Assembly: GCA_023627715.1 (NCBI GenBank)
Contig: JAMAHW010000027.1
Location: 186,001-250,000 of the forward strand
DNA: 64,000 nucleotides
From: Periconia sp. R9002
Taxonomy: Eukaryota > Ascomycota > Dothideomycetes > Pleosporales > Periconiaceae
Direction of reading: 5' to 3'
Shown here one piece after another: positions 32,541 to 46,716 of the stretch (position 1 is its first letter; each line of letters starts with the position of its first letter). Position numbers and translations under genes: made by a program. The notes beneath the pieces were generated by a model that was not told the origin of the DNA, made no database searches, and was given only the letters and a program-made list of their open reading frames with translations.

Positions 32541-35137
32541 TCATGGATTGGAGACTCAGGCACATGCAAAAAGGAAGAAATGGCTAGGTAGCAACCGTCA
32601 TCTGAAGACCTCTTTCAACGCCCGAGTCATCCAAATATAAAAAGTGGGGACCGTTTGAATAAGACGCGCAGGGCAGCGCAGCATGCGAACGCGTCGAGCG
32701 CCGTTGGATCGAAAGGAAAAAGCAAAAAGGAAAAAAACGCATCCGAATCACGTACTGAACACCGCGAAAGTGCGAAAGCAGGGAAGACCCCTGCTGGGTA
32801 TTGAGCGGGGGCAAGGGATGGGGTGAGATAGGGAGATTAACACCGTTTTTGGGGAGGAGAAGATTTGATGGACTGATGATTCAGGGTAGGGTTACGTTGG
32901 GATGATTCGAGGGCAGAGGAATGGGATATTTTTGTGGGATGGGGAAGGCGATCCGCCATGGCAGCAGGCGCAGTCGTCGCATACAAAGGTTGCGCAGGCG
33001 TGGGTGGGTGTGTCTGTGTGTCTGCGTGTGCCAGTTGTATGGGAGGGGGCTGGTTTGGCGGAAGTTAATTTTATTCCCGTTGGCCGGGCCACGGCGTCGC
33101 GCACGCGTTGGAAAATTTTAATCATCGTTTTTGCTCGTAGCATTGCGACCAGCTCAACTATTGAAAAGAAGAGGTCATAGAATGTCTTGGGCTTATGGGA
33201 AACAGACGATGATGATGGTGTTCACTCAGGACAAAGCAGGGACTGTTTAGAGGATGGGATAGCGCCGGGGTTTTTTGGTGGTCTTTTGGGTGGCCTTCAC
33301 ACACGCTAGCCCGAGTAGTGGCGACTAACCAGCGACGAAGGATTGCCCCGTGTGCCCGCTGTCCGTTCCGCGGAACCGCCTCTGCCTCAGTCGTGGACTC
33401 ATGGCACGCGGCGGTGCGGGAGTGCCTGTCTGGTGGTACGAGCAGCATGTGCGCGCAGTACTTGTTTGTTGTACGAACAGTACAGTACAGTACAGTACAG
33501 TATTGGCCATGTCTAGATGAGATGGCGCCGGGTTGAAAAAGGAAAGGAAGCGGAATGGTGATGGAAGTTGAAGGCGTCGCAGGATCAGGAATCCCGATCA
33601 GCCAACGAAGAAGAGGGCCCGAAACAGCAGTAGAAAACAATGGGCTGGGAAGTCAATGGCGTGCGGGACGGGTGGGTGGGTGGTTCCCACATGCACCTGG
33701 GCAGAGCTGGACTGGCTGGACTGGCTGGAGCGTGCTGGAGTGCAGCGCGGCGCAGACAGACTGCAGCCAGATGCATGGTTCGGGCGTTAGTCATCGGCTC
33801 GCCTTTGGCTGAGTAGAGAGGATTCGTCGGCCATCGCTTGCGGTTGCGCATCCAAGTCGAAGGTGAGTGCACACGGACTCGCGGGCAAGCCCACCTGTCG
33901 GGTAGGCATTGATGTTATCAGCGCTGTTATTACCGCCATCGGTCCCATCGCCCCGTTCTCTCTCATCTCCTTTGCTGGCTACCTATACTATTGTCGCAGT
34001 ATTGTATTTATTTCCACGCTGCGCTGCTCTGGCAATCCATGCACATGAAGAAGAAAAAGAAAGAAAACAAAACTTGCCCGCAACAAGCCGAGCAGGAGTG
34101 CGTGCGCGTGTGCATGTGTGTGCGTGTGTGCGAGTGCGATGGAGCTGTGTACCTGGGTACGAAGGCTGGCCCGCCCCATCAATAGGCTGCGTCTTGTCGT
34201 ATGTCATCATCACTCAAGGCTGCGCGACCCATCGTGACGGGCATGAAGAGCCGACTGCCTCGTGCTGATGGAGTCATGATGTACGTGATGAATCTGATGA
34301 TGAGATGAGCGGAAGCTGCTGATGATTTCTGCTGTGGAGTCGACAGCGGATGAGTGAGTAGGTAGGTAAATGAAGAGATGGGATTGCTCACTGGGTGGTT
34401 CCACGGTCCCACGGATCATGCCCGGCCAGGGTCAATGCGCTAGGCTCCACTGGGCCGCTGGCTGTTCTTGTACCATCCAGGTGGCTTCCGCCCCGCGCCC
34501 TGATTGGATCTGCCCACCCTCCGTGTCGCCCGTCCCTGCTCTTTGTTAGCCTAAAATCGCGGCGTCGCCCATGCCATCCCTGCCCCTCTACCCATCCCAT
34601 CTGTCCCAGTCCCAGCCCGCCGTGCCCGCGCTGCGCTGCGCTGCGCTGAACGCTGAACCTGAATCCTGAACCACTCCTCCCCCGTACCCGCCGCCGCCCT
34701 CGCTCGCTCTACCACTGCTGGCTCCTCTTCTACCTAACTCCTCACTGCCGCACATCCCATCTCAACTCCCAACCCACCTCCCTTTCCCTCCCATATCGAC
34801 GGGAGTGCGTGAGTGAGCGAGAGCAGCCTCGCTGGTATCGGTTTTTCCACCACCGCTCCGCTGTCTCTTCCTCCTCGTCGACGTCGCCTTCTGAAGTCCT
34901 GCTGTTGTCACCTCGACCGCCCTGCCGTTTCTCCCACCACCCGTCCTGCCGTAGTAGTAGCCCTCGCCGTCGGTCGTCTTTCTGTCGCTTCACCACCCAG
35001 CGTAATTCCCCTTGCCTCTCACCCACTGTCCGACAGACAGGCAACGTTCGTGGTAAGTTCATCTCTTCACCATCACTTCGCCTCCGAGCCTTATCGGAGC
35101 CGACCACCTGGATTGCGATTCCTCCCGTCTGCCCGTC

Positions 35138-35176
35138 ATGGCGCTGCCTGCACGGCACAGCAGCAATCCTTATTAA
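35138..35176 (+). promoter_or_regulatory. Upstream ORF 1 in VeA leader
   Basis: ATG to TAA, 12 codons (MALPARHSSNPY), 370 bp before the VeA start. It counts only if this part of the leader is in the mature transcript. Confidence 0.4.
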
Positions 35177-35326
35177 CCACCTCCAGATCGTTCGTTCCCC
35201 AGTTTGCGACTCGAGCCACATCGCTTCAGCTCTTCGCAATACCCGTCATTGTGGACCTCGGGTTTATTTTTTATTTTATTTTTGCTTTTGAACCGTCGCC
35301 AGTGATCAAGGGTAAGTTACTTTTGT

Positions 35327-35470
35327 ATGTCAAGGCTTCCGGCGCGGAACCTGCTCTATCGCGAGAACTGCTCTGGCTCTCAGCAATTGCGCATGCAACA
35401 ACCAACGGCAAGAGCCACCTCATCCCGCCTACAAAAACCTCTGCTACCCACCGTCCTGCACCGTCGCTAA
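35327..35470 (+). promoter_or_regulatory. Upstream ORF 2 in VeA leader
   Basis: ATG to TAA, 47 codons, ending 37 nt before the VeA ATG. It starts just inside a possible intron (donor at 35312), so splicing could include or remove it, which would change VeA translation. Confidence 0.4.
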
Positions 35471-35507
35471 AACATCCTTAGAATTGTTTCACTGCACATA
35501 ATTCGCC

Positions 35508-37343
35508 ATGGCTTCCATTCTCCAGGTTTCCAACGAGACTAAAAGCTCTTCCGTTCGCACCACCAAGGACGGCCGCCAGATTCGCTATGCCCTCCAGGTA
35601 ATCCAGCAACCAGAGCGTGCCCGCGCCTGTGGCAGCGGTGCCAAGTCAAGTGCTGACAGACGCCCCGTCGATCCGCCTCCCATTGTCGAGCTGCGCGTCT
35701 TTGAAGGCGACCAGGAAATAACCTTTGCCTACAATGCCAACTTCTTCCTCTTCGCTACACTCGAGAACGCGCGTGTTATCGCACAAGGACGTGGCAGCCC
35801 TTCGACTACTCCCAGCTTCCCCGTTCTGACAGGTACCCCCGTGGCTGGTATGGCCTATCTGGATCGTCCCTCTCCGGCGGGCTACTTCATCTTCCCGGAT
35901 TTGTCCGTGCGCCACGAGGGAAAATACCGCCTGAGCTTTGCCTTGTACGAGGAATTGAAGGACCCCAAAGACATGGATCCGGAGGACCGTTCCGTGACCA
36001 CCACCACCCAACAGGGCGTTGACGCTCATGTGTGCCACCGCTTGGAAGTCAAGTCACAGCCTTTCGTTGTCTTCTCTGCGAAGAAATTCCCAGGTCTGTC
36101 GGAAAGCACTGCGTTGAGCCGCATGGTCGCAGAGCAGGGTTGCCGCGTTCGCATCAGGCGCGATGTGCGCATGCGACGTCGTGAGAACAAGTCCAACAAG
36201 GATTGGGAGAACTACGATGAGGAAGACCCCTACGAGCAGTCGAGGCGTACCACGACCCCTGACGTTTACAACCAGCAGCCTGGCATGCCTACGCCGGGCC
36301 AGAGCATCGATGACCAGCGTCCGCGCTCAGTCTCAAATGCCAGCAACGCGTCGTTTGCCCCTCCACGTCGCCCAAGCATGGACGAGCTGCCTCAGTCGTA
36401 CCAGGCTCCTAATGGATATCATCAATCCATGCCTCCGCCCCAGAGTACCGGGTATTCCCCCATGCAGCCGTATGGATCTAGCCAAAGCCAGTATCCAAGC
36501 CAATACGCGCCTCCCCAACCGTCTGCCGCTCCCATGCAGCCACCACAGGCGCCCTACTCTCACACGGCCCATCAGCCGCAGACTCCAACCCACAGCAGCT
36601 ATCAGAGTCCGTCGTATAACAACTACGTGAACAACCATAGCTACCAACAGCACCAGCCACAGTCGCACTATGAGCCATCTCAACCTGTCCGCCAGGAGCA
36701 CCCCGTCGAATACTCTCAGCCAGGTTCCGATTACCGCCGCTCTTCTGTTTCCCAGCCTCAACAGCAATACCCGGGTCCTAGCCAGATGGTTCCTCCTTTC
36801 AGCCCAATGGATTACAATCGCCCTCCATCCCAACAGATGCCTCAGCCGATCCAGCCATATCATAACCCCGGGCACAACTCTCCTCCTAACCCTCTGCGCA
36901 TGAGCAATGGAACGAGCCTGGCGCCGTTGAAGACGTTGCAGCCTCCGCTGCCTCTGGAACGACTTGATCCAGTGCCCGTTTCGCCATCATTCAACTCGCC
37001 TCCCAACTCGATATCTGCCCCCATGTCTGCCACGTCTGAGCACCCTCCACGCAACGGGCACCTAGATTCTCGTCAATCCATATCCAGCTATTCACACCAG
37101 CCTGCAACGCCCTCCTCTCAATCCGGCCTAGGTCAGAAACGGTCTTTCTCCTCTACCTTCAACACAGATCATGTTACTGAGCGAATCCAACACGGCCGTC
37201 GTCCTAATGTTTCGGGAAGCGGGTTTGGCTATGACGCAACTTACGATGAGGGTGACATAGAAGACCCTAGACAAGCAGCCATGTCCTACCGACGTGCAGA
37301 CGGTACCCAGCGGCACCGTCCCGTCCCCCACCTTGGGAACTAG
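35508..37343 (+). CDS. VEA: Velvet regulator VeA
   Basis: Single exon, 611 residues, ATG in a strong context (CGCCATGG). The velvet domain spans about residues 17-230: [20 protein letters not shown], then [18 protein letters not shown], the VELRVFEG strand, [20 protein letters not shown], and the terminal block [20 protein letters not shown] with a basic nuclear-localisation cluster. The rest is low-complexity Pro/Gln/Ser/Tyr-rich sequence (about 240-520), as in other VeA proteins, with a conserved-looking end. VeA shuttles light-dependently to the nucleus, binds VelB and LaeA, and coordinates development and secondary metabolism. No intron is needed within the coding frame. The long leader with upstream ORFs suggests translational control. 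Confidence 0.95.
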   Translation: MASILQVSNETKSSSVRTTKDGRQIRYALQVIQQPERARACGSGAKSSADRRPVDPPPIVELRVFEGDQEITFAYNANFFLFATLENARVIAQGRGSPSTTPSFPVLTGTPVAGMAYLDRPSPAGYFIFPDLSVRHEGKYRLSFALYEELKDPKDMDPEDRSVTTTTQQGVDAHVCHRLEVKSQPFVVFSAKKFPGLSESTALSRMVAEQGCRVRIRRDVRMRRRENKSNKDWENYDEEDPYEQSRRTTTPDVYNQQPGMPTPGQSIDDQRPRSVSNASNASFAPPRRPSMDELPQSYQAPNGYHQSMPPPQSTGYSPMQPYGSSQSQYPSQYAPPQPSAAPMQPPQAPYSHTAHQPQTPTHSSYQSPSYNNYVNNHSYQQHQPQSHYEPSQPVRQEHPVEYSQPGSDYRRSSVSQPQQQYPGPSQMVPPFSPMDYNRPPSQQMPQPIQPYHNPGHNSPPNPLRMSNGTSLAPLKTLQPPLPLERLDPVPVSPSFNSPPNSISAPMSATSEHPPRNGHLDSRQSISSYSHQPATPSSQSGLGQKRSFSSTFNTDHVTERIQHGRRPNVSGSGFGYDATYDEGDIEDPRQAAMSYRRADGTQRHRPVPHLGN

Positions 37344-39516
37344 GAAGAGCCGTTCTTCTGACTTTCATTCTTCACGATGTGTACGGCAATAACCTACTAA
37401 CGTATTTTATTGGATCTGGAGTTGAGGCACGATGGCTGTGACGTCTCCCGATATCCCTTCGGTATTTACCCACTACGCATGAACGCGCAATCAAGCGATA
37501 TTCCCTTTAGTTATTCTCCATGTTCGATCCCTGGATTGTCTCACGACATTACCAACCAACCACACTCTTTAGCACATCAGCCGCGTTGGCTACCCGACGT
37601 CTTCTTCTTTTTTCTCTATTATTCTCAACACAACTCCACACCAGTCTCCTTGTTGTATCTCTACGCTGAAGGCACGCGAGGCGCTAAGGATATGGACATC
37701 CATGCACCTCTTCCAACTACGGAATAAACGGCCAAGCGGCATTTGCTCTTTTCTGCTTTACCCATGGCGTGGGCCAAAAAAAGCCGACATCATTATCATT
37801 CCACTATATCCCCGTTATCACTTTTCTTATTGTTACCCGGTTTGCTTTTTCTTTTGTTGCTGCGTTTGCTTTTCTTCTACCTTTTGTTTTGTTTTACCCA
37901 GTTTTGTTATTTTTCCTTAATTGTATGGGCGGCGATGTCTCCCTGAATGCGTATCACAAATACCTCATCACCCTTTTCAATCGATCTCTGATAGAAAGGC
38001 AGAAGGAAGGCGGAAGGTGGAGATGTAACACAAGTGGCGCGGGGCTTTTTAGGGCTGAAGTAAGGGAGACGAAGGGGCAGGTTGGATGGGTATTGGACAG
38101 GAAAAAAGTGGCACACCGTTGTCCCCACGAACCTTTGGGTGTCGTTGGATGTGTGTGTGTGCGTGCGGGACTGGTTAGAGCTTAGGGTTACTTGATTGTT
38201 TTCTTTTATACGTACGTACTGTTGAAATGGAGTTTCCTTGTTCTTTCTTCACTGTTTGGAAATGGGTGCTTGACGTGTTTTCGTGATGTGATACTGAGTG
38301 AAATCGAGTGAAGAGATGGATGATGTTGACGAGACAAGTAGGCAGGTTTGTCTTTTTCAACGCAAAGTGCATGTATTTGTGATTACCTCACCTCATCTTC
38401 CAACCCCTCTCTATTCGTCTTTCTTGATAGACTCCTTGTGTGTGACCGCATAAGAACACTTTTAATTACACATAATCCACAGTAAACAAACAAACAAATA
38501 AGAAAGGAAGGGACCAGATCAGATCTACTTTGTAGATTGAGGCAGCTCTAGCTATTGCGGTGGGGTGGGGTAAGGAGGCACAAAAAGAGGGGTTCAGCTC
38601 AGCTTATTTTGGGTGGGGAAGAGTACCTATGCACATATGTACATACCCATCTAACTTACCAGACATCTTAAAAAACAAATGCAAAGCAACTACATACATA
38701 CATCAATAAATCACGTACACAAACAAACAAACACCCCCCCTCATCCCTCGTTCCGATCCTCGGAGCCCAAACACCTCCAACCACACACCTCCAACCACAC
38801 ACCTCCAACCACACACCTCCAACCTCGAGAACAGCACAGCAACTCGCAAACACTAAAAGCATGTCATTCCACCCCTCCCTTCCCCCACGCGTTAGAGCTA
38901 GTAGACAGCTCCCCACCCTGTACCCCTCGCGCCTACGCCCCCCTCGTCGTTGTACGATGTATGACAAGTACTGCACGCGTTGAGGAGAGGAGAGGAGAAA
39001 TGACGTGACATGGGGGTTGGATTGTGCGATTTTCGGTACCATCATTATCGGCATCCCACCATTTTTGGTCGTGAGGTACTAATTGACGACTGCTGCTTTC
39101 TTATAAGTACAAAGAGTTGGTATAAGTAGAAAGAGAGGAAGTTCGCGTTCGTTTTTGTCGTGTTTCGTATTATACAGAGACTCAGCTGAAGAATAAGACG
39201 GACGAATTGCGCGTGTGTCAGCTGGACCACCTAGGTAGAGATTCAATTGAGAGTTACGGGACGGTTTTTTTTACGTGGGTTCTAGCACGTATTGAGTGAG
39301 TGATTGATTGTCTGGAGTGGAGTGGTACTTTAGGTACTTGGGTTACCCTACCCCTCTTGACGTTCCTTCTTCTTCTTCTCCCTCCACCCTTTCTCTCGAC
39401 GGAGCTGGACAGTGCACTTTTTTCTACCTACCTACCTACCTACGTGCCGACCTACACCTATAACGACGACGACGACAAGAGAAAAGAGGAAGACTACCTG
39501 AGGGAAAAAAGAAACA
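37344..39516. other. Intergenic between VeA and sulfhydrylase gene
   Basis: VeA 3' flank (T-rich to about 37950), then simple repeats and the CT-rich promoter of the next gene (39350-39480, with TACC repeats at about 39425-39445). No gene seen. Confidence 0.45.
38770..38824. repeat. 14-bp tandem repeat, four units
   Basis: Unit ACACCTCCAACCAC repeats nearly perfectly between 38770 and 38824. Confidence 0.9.
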
Positions 39517-41381
<1,865 letters not shown>

Positions 41382-42563
41382 ATGAGGATGTGGAGTCCTT
41401 GGGAGTTGAAGGAAAAAGAGCTTTTGCTAACATTGAAGCATGCTTCAGATGGATATGTATTTCGGCCACGACTTTGAGGTGATGCAACGGGTATGCTATG
41501 CTGTGGGATGTTCATTTATCTTGTGTTATAGGTGCGAGCCGAATGAAATGATGATGATGATGTGTTTTTGAAGTGGTGAGGATTCAATGTTGACGTCGAC
41601 ACGTGCATGAAGCAACGAAGGACGAGGAGGTGGTTGGCAGTCTCGTGACATCAATACATTGAAGTTGCATGATGCAGCAGGTTAACCGAGCTCAGTCCGC
41701 GCGCCCGGGCCTGTACAATAGCCGCATCGCGTTGGTGCGGCCATGTGAAACAGCAGACAGATTCACAGAACATGTGAGCATCTCATCCATATCCATGGAT
41801 CATGGCTTGCATCTGACAGCGAATCAGGAAGCGTTGTAAGCTTGCATCTGACCTCATTCCTGCTTACCCGCCTATAAGCCCCAACGAATAGAGAATACTG
41901 TACGAAAATGACATGGGCTAACATTGGCCTCGTTAGGTACTTACTCCACGCGCACGTCGTTTTGCGGCAGTGCGCCGAGCGGAGACGAGATGCGACAAGC
42001 AAGACGAAGCGGCGATTCTGGGGAACCAAGCCGCGGTGCATCACGTCCCTCTGATTGGCCCACAAGCCGAGTACCGAGGCTCGTCCAACGTCTTTTGGGA
42101 TGGATTCCTAGGCACGGTAGCTAGCTACCTCGCCATTCATTCCATCCTTTCGTCTTGTGCCCGGTCCGGTGCTACCATCGCCCTGTATCTCCTTTCCATC
42201 TCACCTCTCCTCCCTTCCCCGCAAAATTCCCCAAAAGAAGAAAAATCGTTCCGCTTTTTGGTGTAACGTGCGTGTGTGTGTGATTGTTTGCCCTTGTCAA
42301 ACGAACGACAACGGCGAGTGAAGAATCAACAGTGAAGCTTGCTAGGTATGTTCACATTTCCTACCTGTTCATTCAATACCCCCAGATCTTCAAGAACCAT
42401 GTCTTCCGTACAAATCCTCGGCAATCTTCTCTAACCGCTCGTTTTCAGATCTATTTATTCGCCATCATAGATTTTGGCTTGCATCCCCACCAGCACCACC
42501 TCTCGAGACCCGCCCTGTCCCCTCAATTGCCCCCTACACAGTCCGATAATTCGCAACCTCGCC
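41382..42563. other. Intergenic, promoter of acyl-CoA synthetase gene
   Basis: No gene seen. ATG/GAT repeats at about 41550; the CT-rich leader of the downstream gene begins near 42150. Confidence 0.4.
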
Positions 42564-44941
42564 ATGTTCGGTCCCTCGGATCCCTTGCGTGCCGCTGCGG
42601 AGGCTTACGTTCCAACTCCACCAAAGGGAACGCCGTACAGTGTACCAGTCCCCGGTTCCAAAGTCGAGGGTCGTTCCGAGGTGTACCGCCACTTCAACTA
42701 CGTGGACAAACCCCTTCTGGAAACTCTAGTTCCTTCGGTATGAACACCATTTAGACGTGAATGCGACAGGCAGCATGAAACTCGGCGCTGACAAGGATCT
42801 GACAGCTTAGAACAGCGCACGATGGGTTTGAGCATGCGGGTATGTAGCATACTGCTCTTTCGCATAATACGAGTACATTTCTGGGGGGCTGACAAGGTGC
42901 CGTAGCTACATTATATCCGAAACAGAAATGCTTAGGATACCGTCCTTACGACACCACAAATAAAACCTGGGGCCCGTACGTGTGGGAGGATTACCAGACG
43001 ATTCAGACGCGGAGGAAGAATCTGGGTGTGGGTCTGGTGCATCTTCACAAGCAAGTCGGTGTCACAAAGGAGATATATGGAATCGGGTTGTGGTGCCAGA
43101 ACAGGCCGGAATGGCAGATTACTGGTTTGTACCATTTTCTCTGAACGGAAGTTTTGCAGTCATTCTGACCGTTGCAGATTTGGCCGCAATGTCACAACGC
43201 CTTTATACCGTCTCCATTTACGATACCTTGGGCCCAGATACTACCGAGTACATTATCAACCACTCTGAGCTAGTGTGCGTAGCTACCTCCTTGAACCATG
43301 TCACCGCTCTACTGAAGCTCAAGCCGCGGTTGCCTACCCTCAAGCTCATCGTGGTTTTGGATCCCATCTCCTCGGGCGAGCTTCCCGGTGAATCCAAAGC
43401 AGACATCTTAAACTCGCTAGCTGCCGAGGTGGGTGTGGGTATTCACTACATCAAGGATGTGGAAGCTCTCGGCGAGAGTAATCCTCTTCCGATGAAAGAA
43501 CCTACTCCCGATGACATTGTCACCATCAACTACACTTCCGGAACTACCGGAAACCCCAAGGGTGTGGTGCTCCCACATCGCGCAGCCTGGGCCGCGGCAT
43601 GCGTGAGCATGATGTATTTCCCTACCAACACTTCTACCGTTCTTTGCTCATTCCTTCCTTTGGCTCACATCTTCGAACGATTGGGAGAGAATGGTGCACT
43701 CGCGGCCGGTGCCTCTATCGGCTACTTCCATGGCAACGTCGCTGAACTCGTCGATGATCTAAAATTGCTCCGACCGACGCAATTCTCGGGAGTTCCGCGC
43801 CTGTACAACCGCTTTGGTGGTGCCATCAAGGCGGCTACTACAGAACAAGCTGGCTTCAAGGGCGCTATGTCACGGTACATCGTCTCTACCAAGCTCGCAG
43901 CCATAAACGATAAGCACAACCCCACGAGCAAGCACGCCCTCTACGACCGCATCTGGTCCAAGAAGGTGGCTGCGGGTATTGGTTTGGACCGCTGCGTGAA
44001 TATGGTCAGCGGCTCTGCTCCCATCGACCCCACCCTCCACCAGTTTCTCCGCGTCTGTTTCGGCAATAGTTTCATCCAAGGTTGGGGTATGACGGAGTCG
44101 TACGCGCTCGGACTCATCCAGGACACCGTAAACGACTACTCTACTGGCACTTGCGGCGGCGTTGTGCCAGCCGTCGAAGCCTGTCTCTTCGACGTGCCTG
44201 ACATGGAGTATTATTCGACCGACAAGCCTTTCCCGCGCGGAGAGCTCTGCATACGTGGCAGCAACATCTTCCGCGAGTACCTGGGCAACCCGGAGGAAAC
44301 CGCAAAGACAATCGACGCCGACGGCTGGCTGCACACGGGCGACATCGCGACCATGGATGCCCAAGGTCGCTTCAAGATCATCGACCGTAAGAAGAACGTC
44401 CTCAAGCTCGCCCAGGGAGAGTACATCTCCCCCGAGCGCATCGAGAACGTGTACCTCGCCAACTGCCCCTGGCTCGCTACCGCTTACGTTCACGGCGACA
44501 GCCAGCAGTCGTCTCTCGTGGGTCTCTTTGGCGTCGCCATCGACCTGTTCCCCACATTCGCCAGCAAAGTTCTCGGCGAGAAGATTGAAGTCGGTGACAT
44601 GGAGGGCATCAAGAGGGCTGCTACGGACAAGAGGGTCGAGCAAGCCGTGTTGAAGGAGTTGGCGCGCGTGGGCAAGAAGAAGAAGTTCAACAGCTGGGAG
44701 CATGTCAAAGCAGTCAGGTTATTTGTCGATCCGTTTACGATTGAGAATGAGCTGTTGACGCCAACGTGAGTTCCTTCCCCTTGCTAACACGTGCCTGAGT
44801 ATGGTTACTAACGATGAATACTTTAGCCTCAAACTCAAAAGACCCCAGACCGCGAAGAAGTACAGAAAGGAACTTGATGACTGCTACGAGGAAGTCCTTG
44901 CCCTCGAAGCCAGCGGGAAAACTACCAAGGCTAAGTTGTAG
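42564..44941 (+). CDS. FAA2: Peroxisomal long-chain acyl-CoA synthetase
   Basis: Five exons: 42564-42737, 42806-42839 (34 nt), 42906-43124, 43178-44765, 44827-44941; 709 residues. The micro-exon encodes RTAHDGFEHA and its neighbours give ATLYPKQKCLGYRPYD, the usual N-terminal block of fungal acyl-CoA synthetases; skipping it would delete this block. Adenylate-forming motifs: YTSGTTGNPKG from residue 261, GWGMTE at about 444-449, GWLHTGD (D531) and DRKKNVLKLAQGEYISPERIE. The protein ends in AKL, a type 1 peroxisomal targeting signal. It activates long-chain fatty acids to CoA thioesters for peroxisomal beta-oxidation. The symbol reflects the Faa2-type, PTS1-bearing class; orthology was not tested. 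Donor GTTTGT at 43125 is slightly weak, but DLAAMSQ resumes correctly. Confidence 0.92.
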
Positions 44942-46716
44942 ATTTCATTTTTTGCATATCTCACCTCTGCCATATACATCTATATTTTTCCATATATCCA
45001 CTCAGGTAGAGATAGATACTCTGATAGATGGAGTGTCTCAAGGGGTAGAGGCTTAGATGTAGATTGTAGAAGTAGGGGTTTTTTCCTGGCTGCATTGTGT
45101 CGTTGTATGCATGGCACGTACCGTGCCCTACGAAACGCAATATCATTTGGACCATACGAAGTTTTGTTTTCGCATCTAGAGTGGCTTGGCCGGGTGGTTT
45201 GCTTTTTCTTCGTACGAAAGATGAGCATTTAGATGCATATGTGTGGAGATAGGAGTTGAGTAGACGTTGTCTGTGGCTGTGGCTGTGTGTGCATATGTTT
45301 TGTATGTATACATGTAGTTGTTATTGCTATGTCGTGTATATATTTTCAAAGTACTTGATGCTTTAGGGCGAGATATTCGCAGACCTGCGAAACGAAGGGA
45401 ACGAAAGAAGATAGGCTAGTATGTTTCCCCCCAACGGTATATGTATGAAATAAACGTGCTTCACTAGGGTGACAATACTATTGCACTACATATCCCCATC
45501 CCATACTGGTGCATTGCTATTATGTAAGTATGTGACTAGACAAAAGGAGGCAAAAAATTCCCACCAACAGATTATAGCCTCATATCCATTGTTTTCCCCT
45601 CTCCATATAAATATAGCCTGTAGGTTGGCCCCCCACGCACGCGAGCTTCCACCTACCAGGCTTACCCCTCGCAGAGACTCAGCCTCATCACCTCCCCCAT
45701 CCAACCCAACGCATTACAAAAAGCAATCACTAAACTTACCCTTCCACAAACAAACTCATTACCTCCTCGTATCTGATCCTCGCTCACTCGCATCCTTCCA
45801 GCACGAAGATGTAAAAATAGCAGCAACGATATTTTCCCCTTTCCCTAAACGGGGGGGCAGGGGAAATTGGAGAAAACAGACGAATACGAGATTCTAGCCC
45901 CCCCAGCTGAAATGCGCAACGCGACGTGACTGGACAATACCATGTCACCACGTACCCATTAAAATGGGGCCTTTTTATCGTGAGGTAGACGGAAAAGGGA
46001 AAAGGTAGGCGAGAGGCGTGAATGGTTGGAGAGGGGAAAAAGAAAAGAACGCTTTTCGTGAGAGAGATTGGGATGGGGGCTAGGGATATTGAAGCTTCGA
46101 CGCCATGAGGGTCCTGGCACCGCTGGGCTTTTATGCTTGTTTTTTTTCTTTCCTTTCCTTCGCCAATTCGTTGTTCTAGGCGTGTGAGTGTGTGGATGTG
46201 TAGATGTGGAGCACGAATGCTTCAACGCGGGAAGATCTGCACGCAAAACTGCAGAAAACGGGGACAGGCACGTGGAAGTCGCGCGAGTGAGCTGTCAAAA
46301 GTACGGTACCGAGAAGGGAATGGTAGTTACGGTCGACCGTGGATAGGCGCTTGACCGGTGGACCGTGGAGGTGGTCCACAGGCGAAAGGGCGTACAGCCA
46401 ACGTACAGCTACGGCTGGATCCTCAATCTCGTATCCGCATCGAATGCACCACACAAACACGGGGAGAATGTGGACGCCGAATGCGAGAGATACCCACATA
46501 TAAAGTGATGGGGCCTGGTACCGCTCGCTGCCTTACTCCCTCCTTTGTTTTGGAGGAAGATTAATCTTAATTCTGTAATCCTTTTTTTTGGTTGTTTGGG
46601 GTCGTTCGGACGATATTTACATACCCAGACGAGCTCTCCTTTGGAGTGGGATACAGACATTCTTGAATCATCATCGTCGTCGTCCTCACCGAGAGTCAGA
46701 GGAAGTTTAGTTGAAG
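44942..46716. other. Intergenic, no gene seen
   Basis: 3' flank of the synthetase gene (T- and GT-rich to about 45350), then mixed DNA. The 142-codon plus frame 45469-45897 has no supporting feature. Confidence 0.4.

Larger units (their letters stand above)
29773..34690. other. Gene-poor stretch with decayed sequences
   Basis: Holds the gene fragments and tandem duplication listed separately. A-rich DNA around 30620-30740 and AT-rich DNA at 29980-30180 have no coding potential. A (TACAG)n tract lies at 33476-33502 and a GCTGC-type pentamer run at about 34617-34645. Confidence 0.4.
34691..35507 (+). promoter_or_regulatory. Long pyrimidine-rich VeA leader
   Basis: CT-rich DNA typical of fungal leaders runs for about 800 bp before the VeA ATG. 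Two good donors (GTAAGT at about 35053 and GTAAGTTACT at 35312) with several CAG/TAG acceptors downstream suggest leader introns. Two upstream ORFs are listed separately. Confidence 0.5.

Noticed and set aside
34813..35481. 222-codon plus frame before VeA
   Set aside because: Starts with a weak context in CT-rich leader DNA and translates to Ser/Pro/Arg-rich sequence with no domain; more likely leader.
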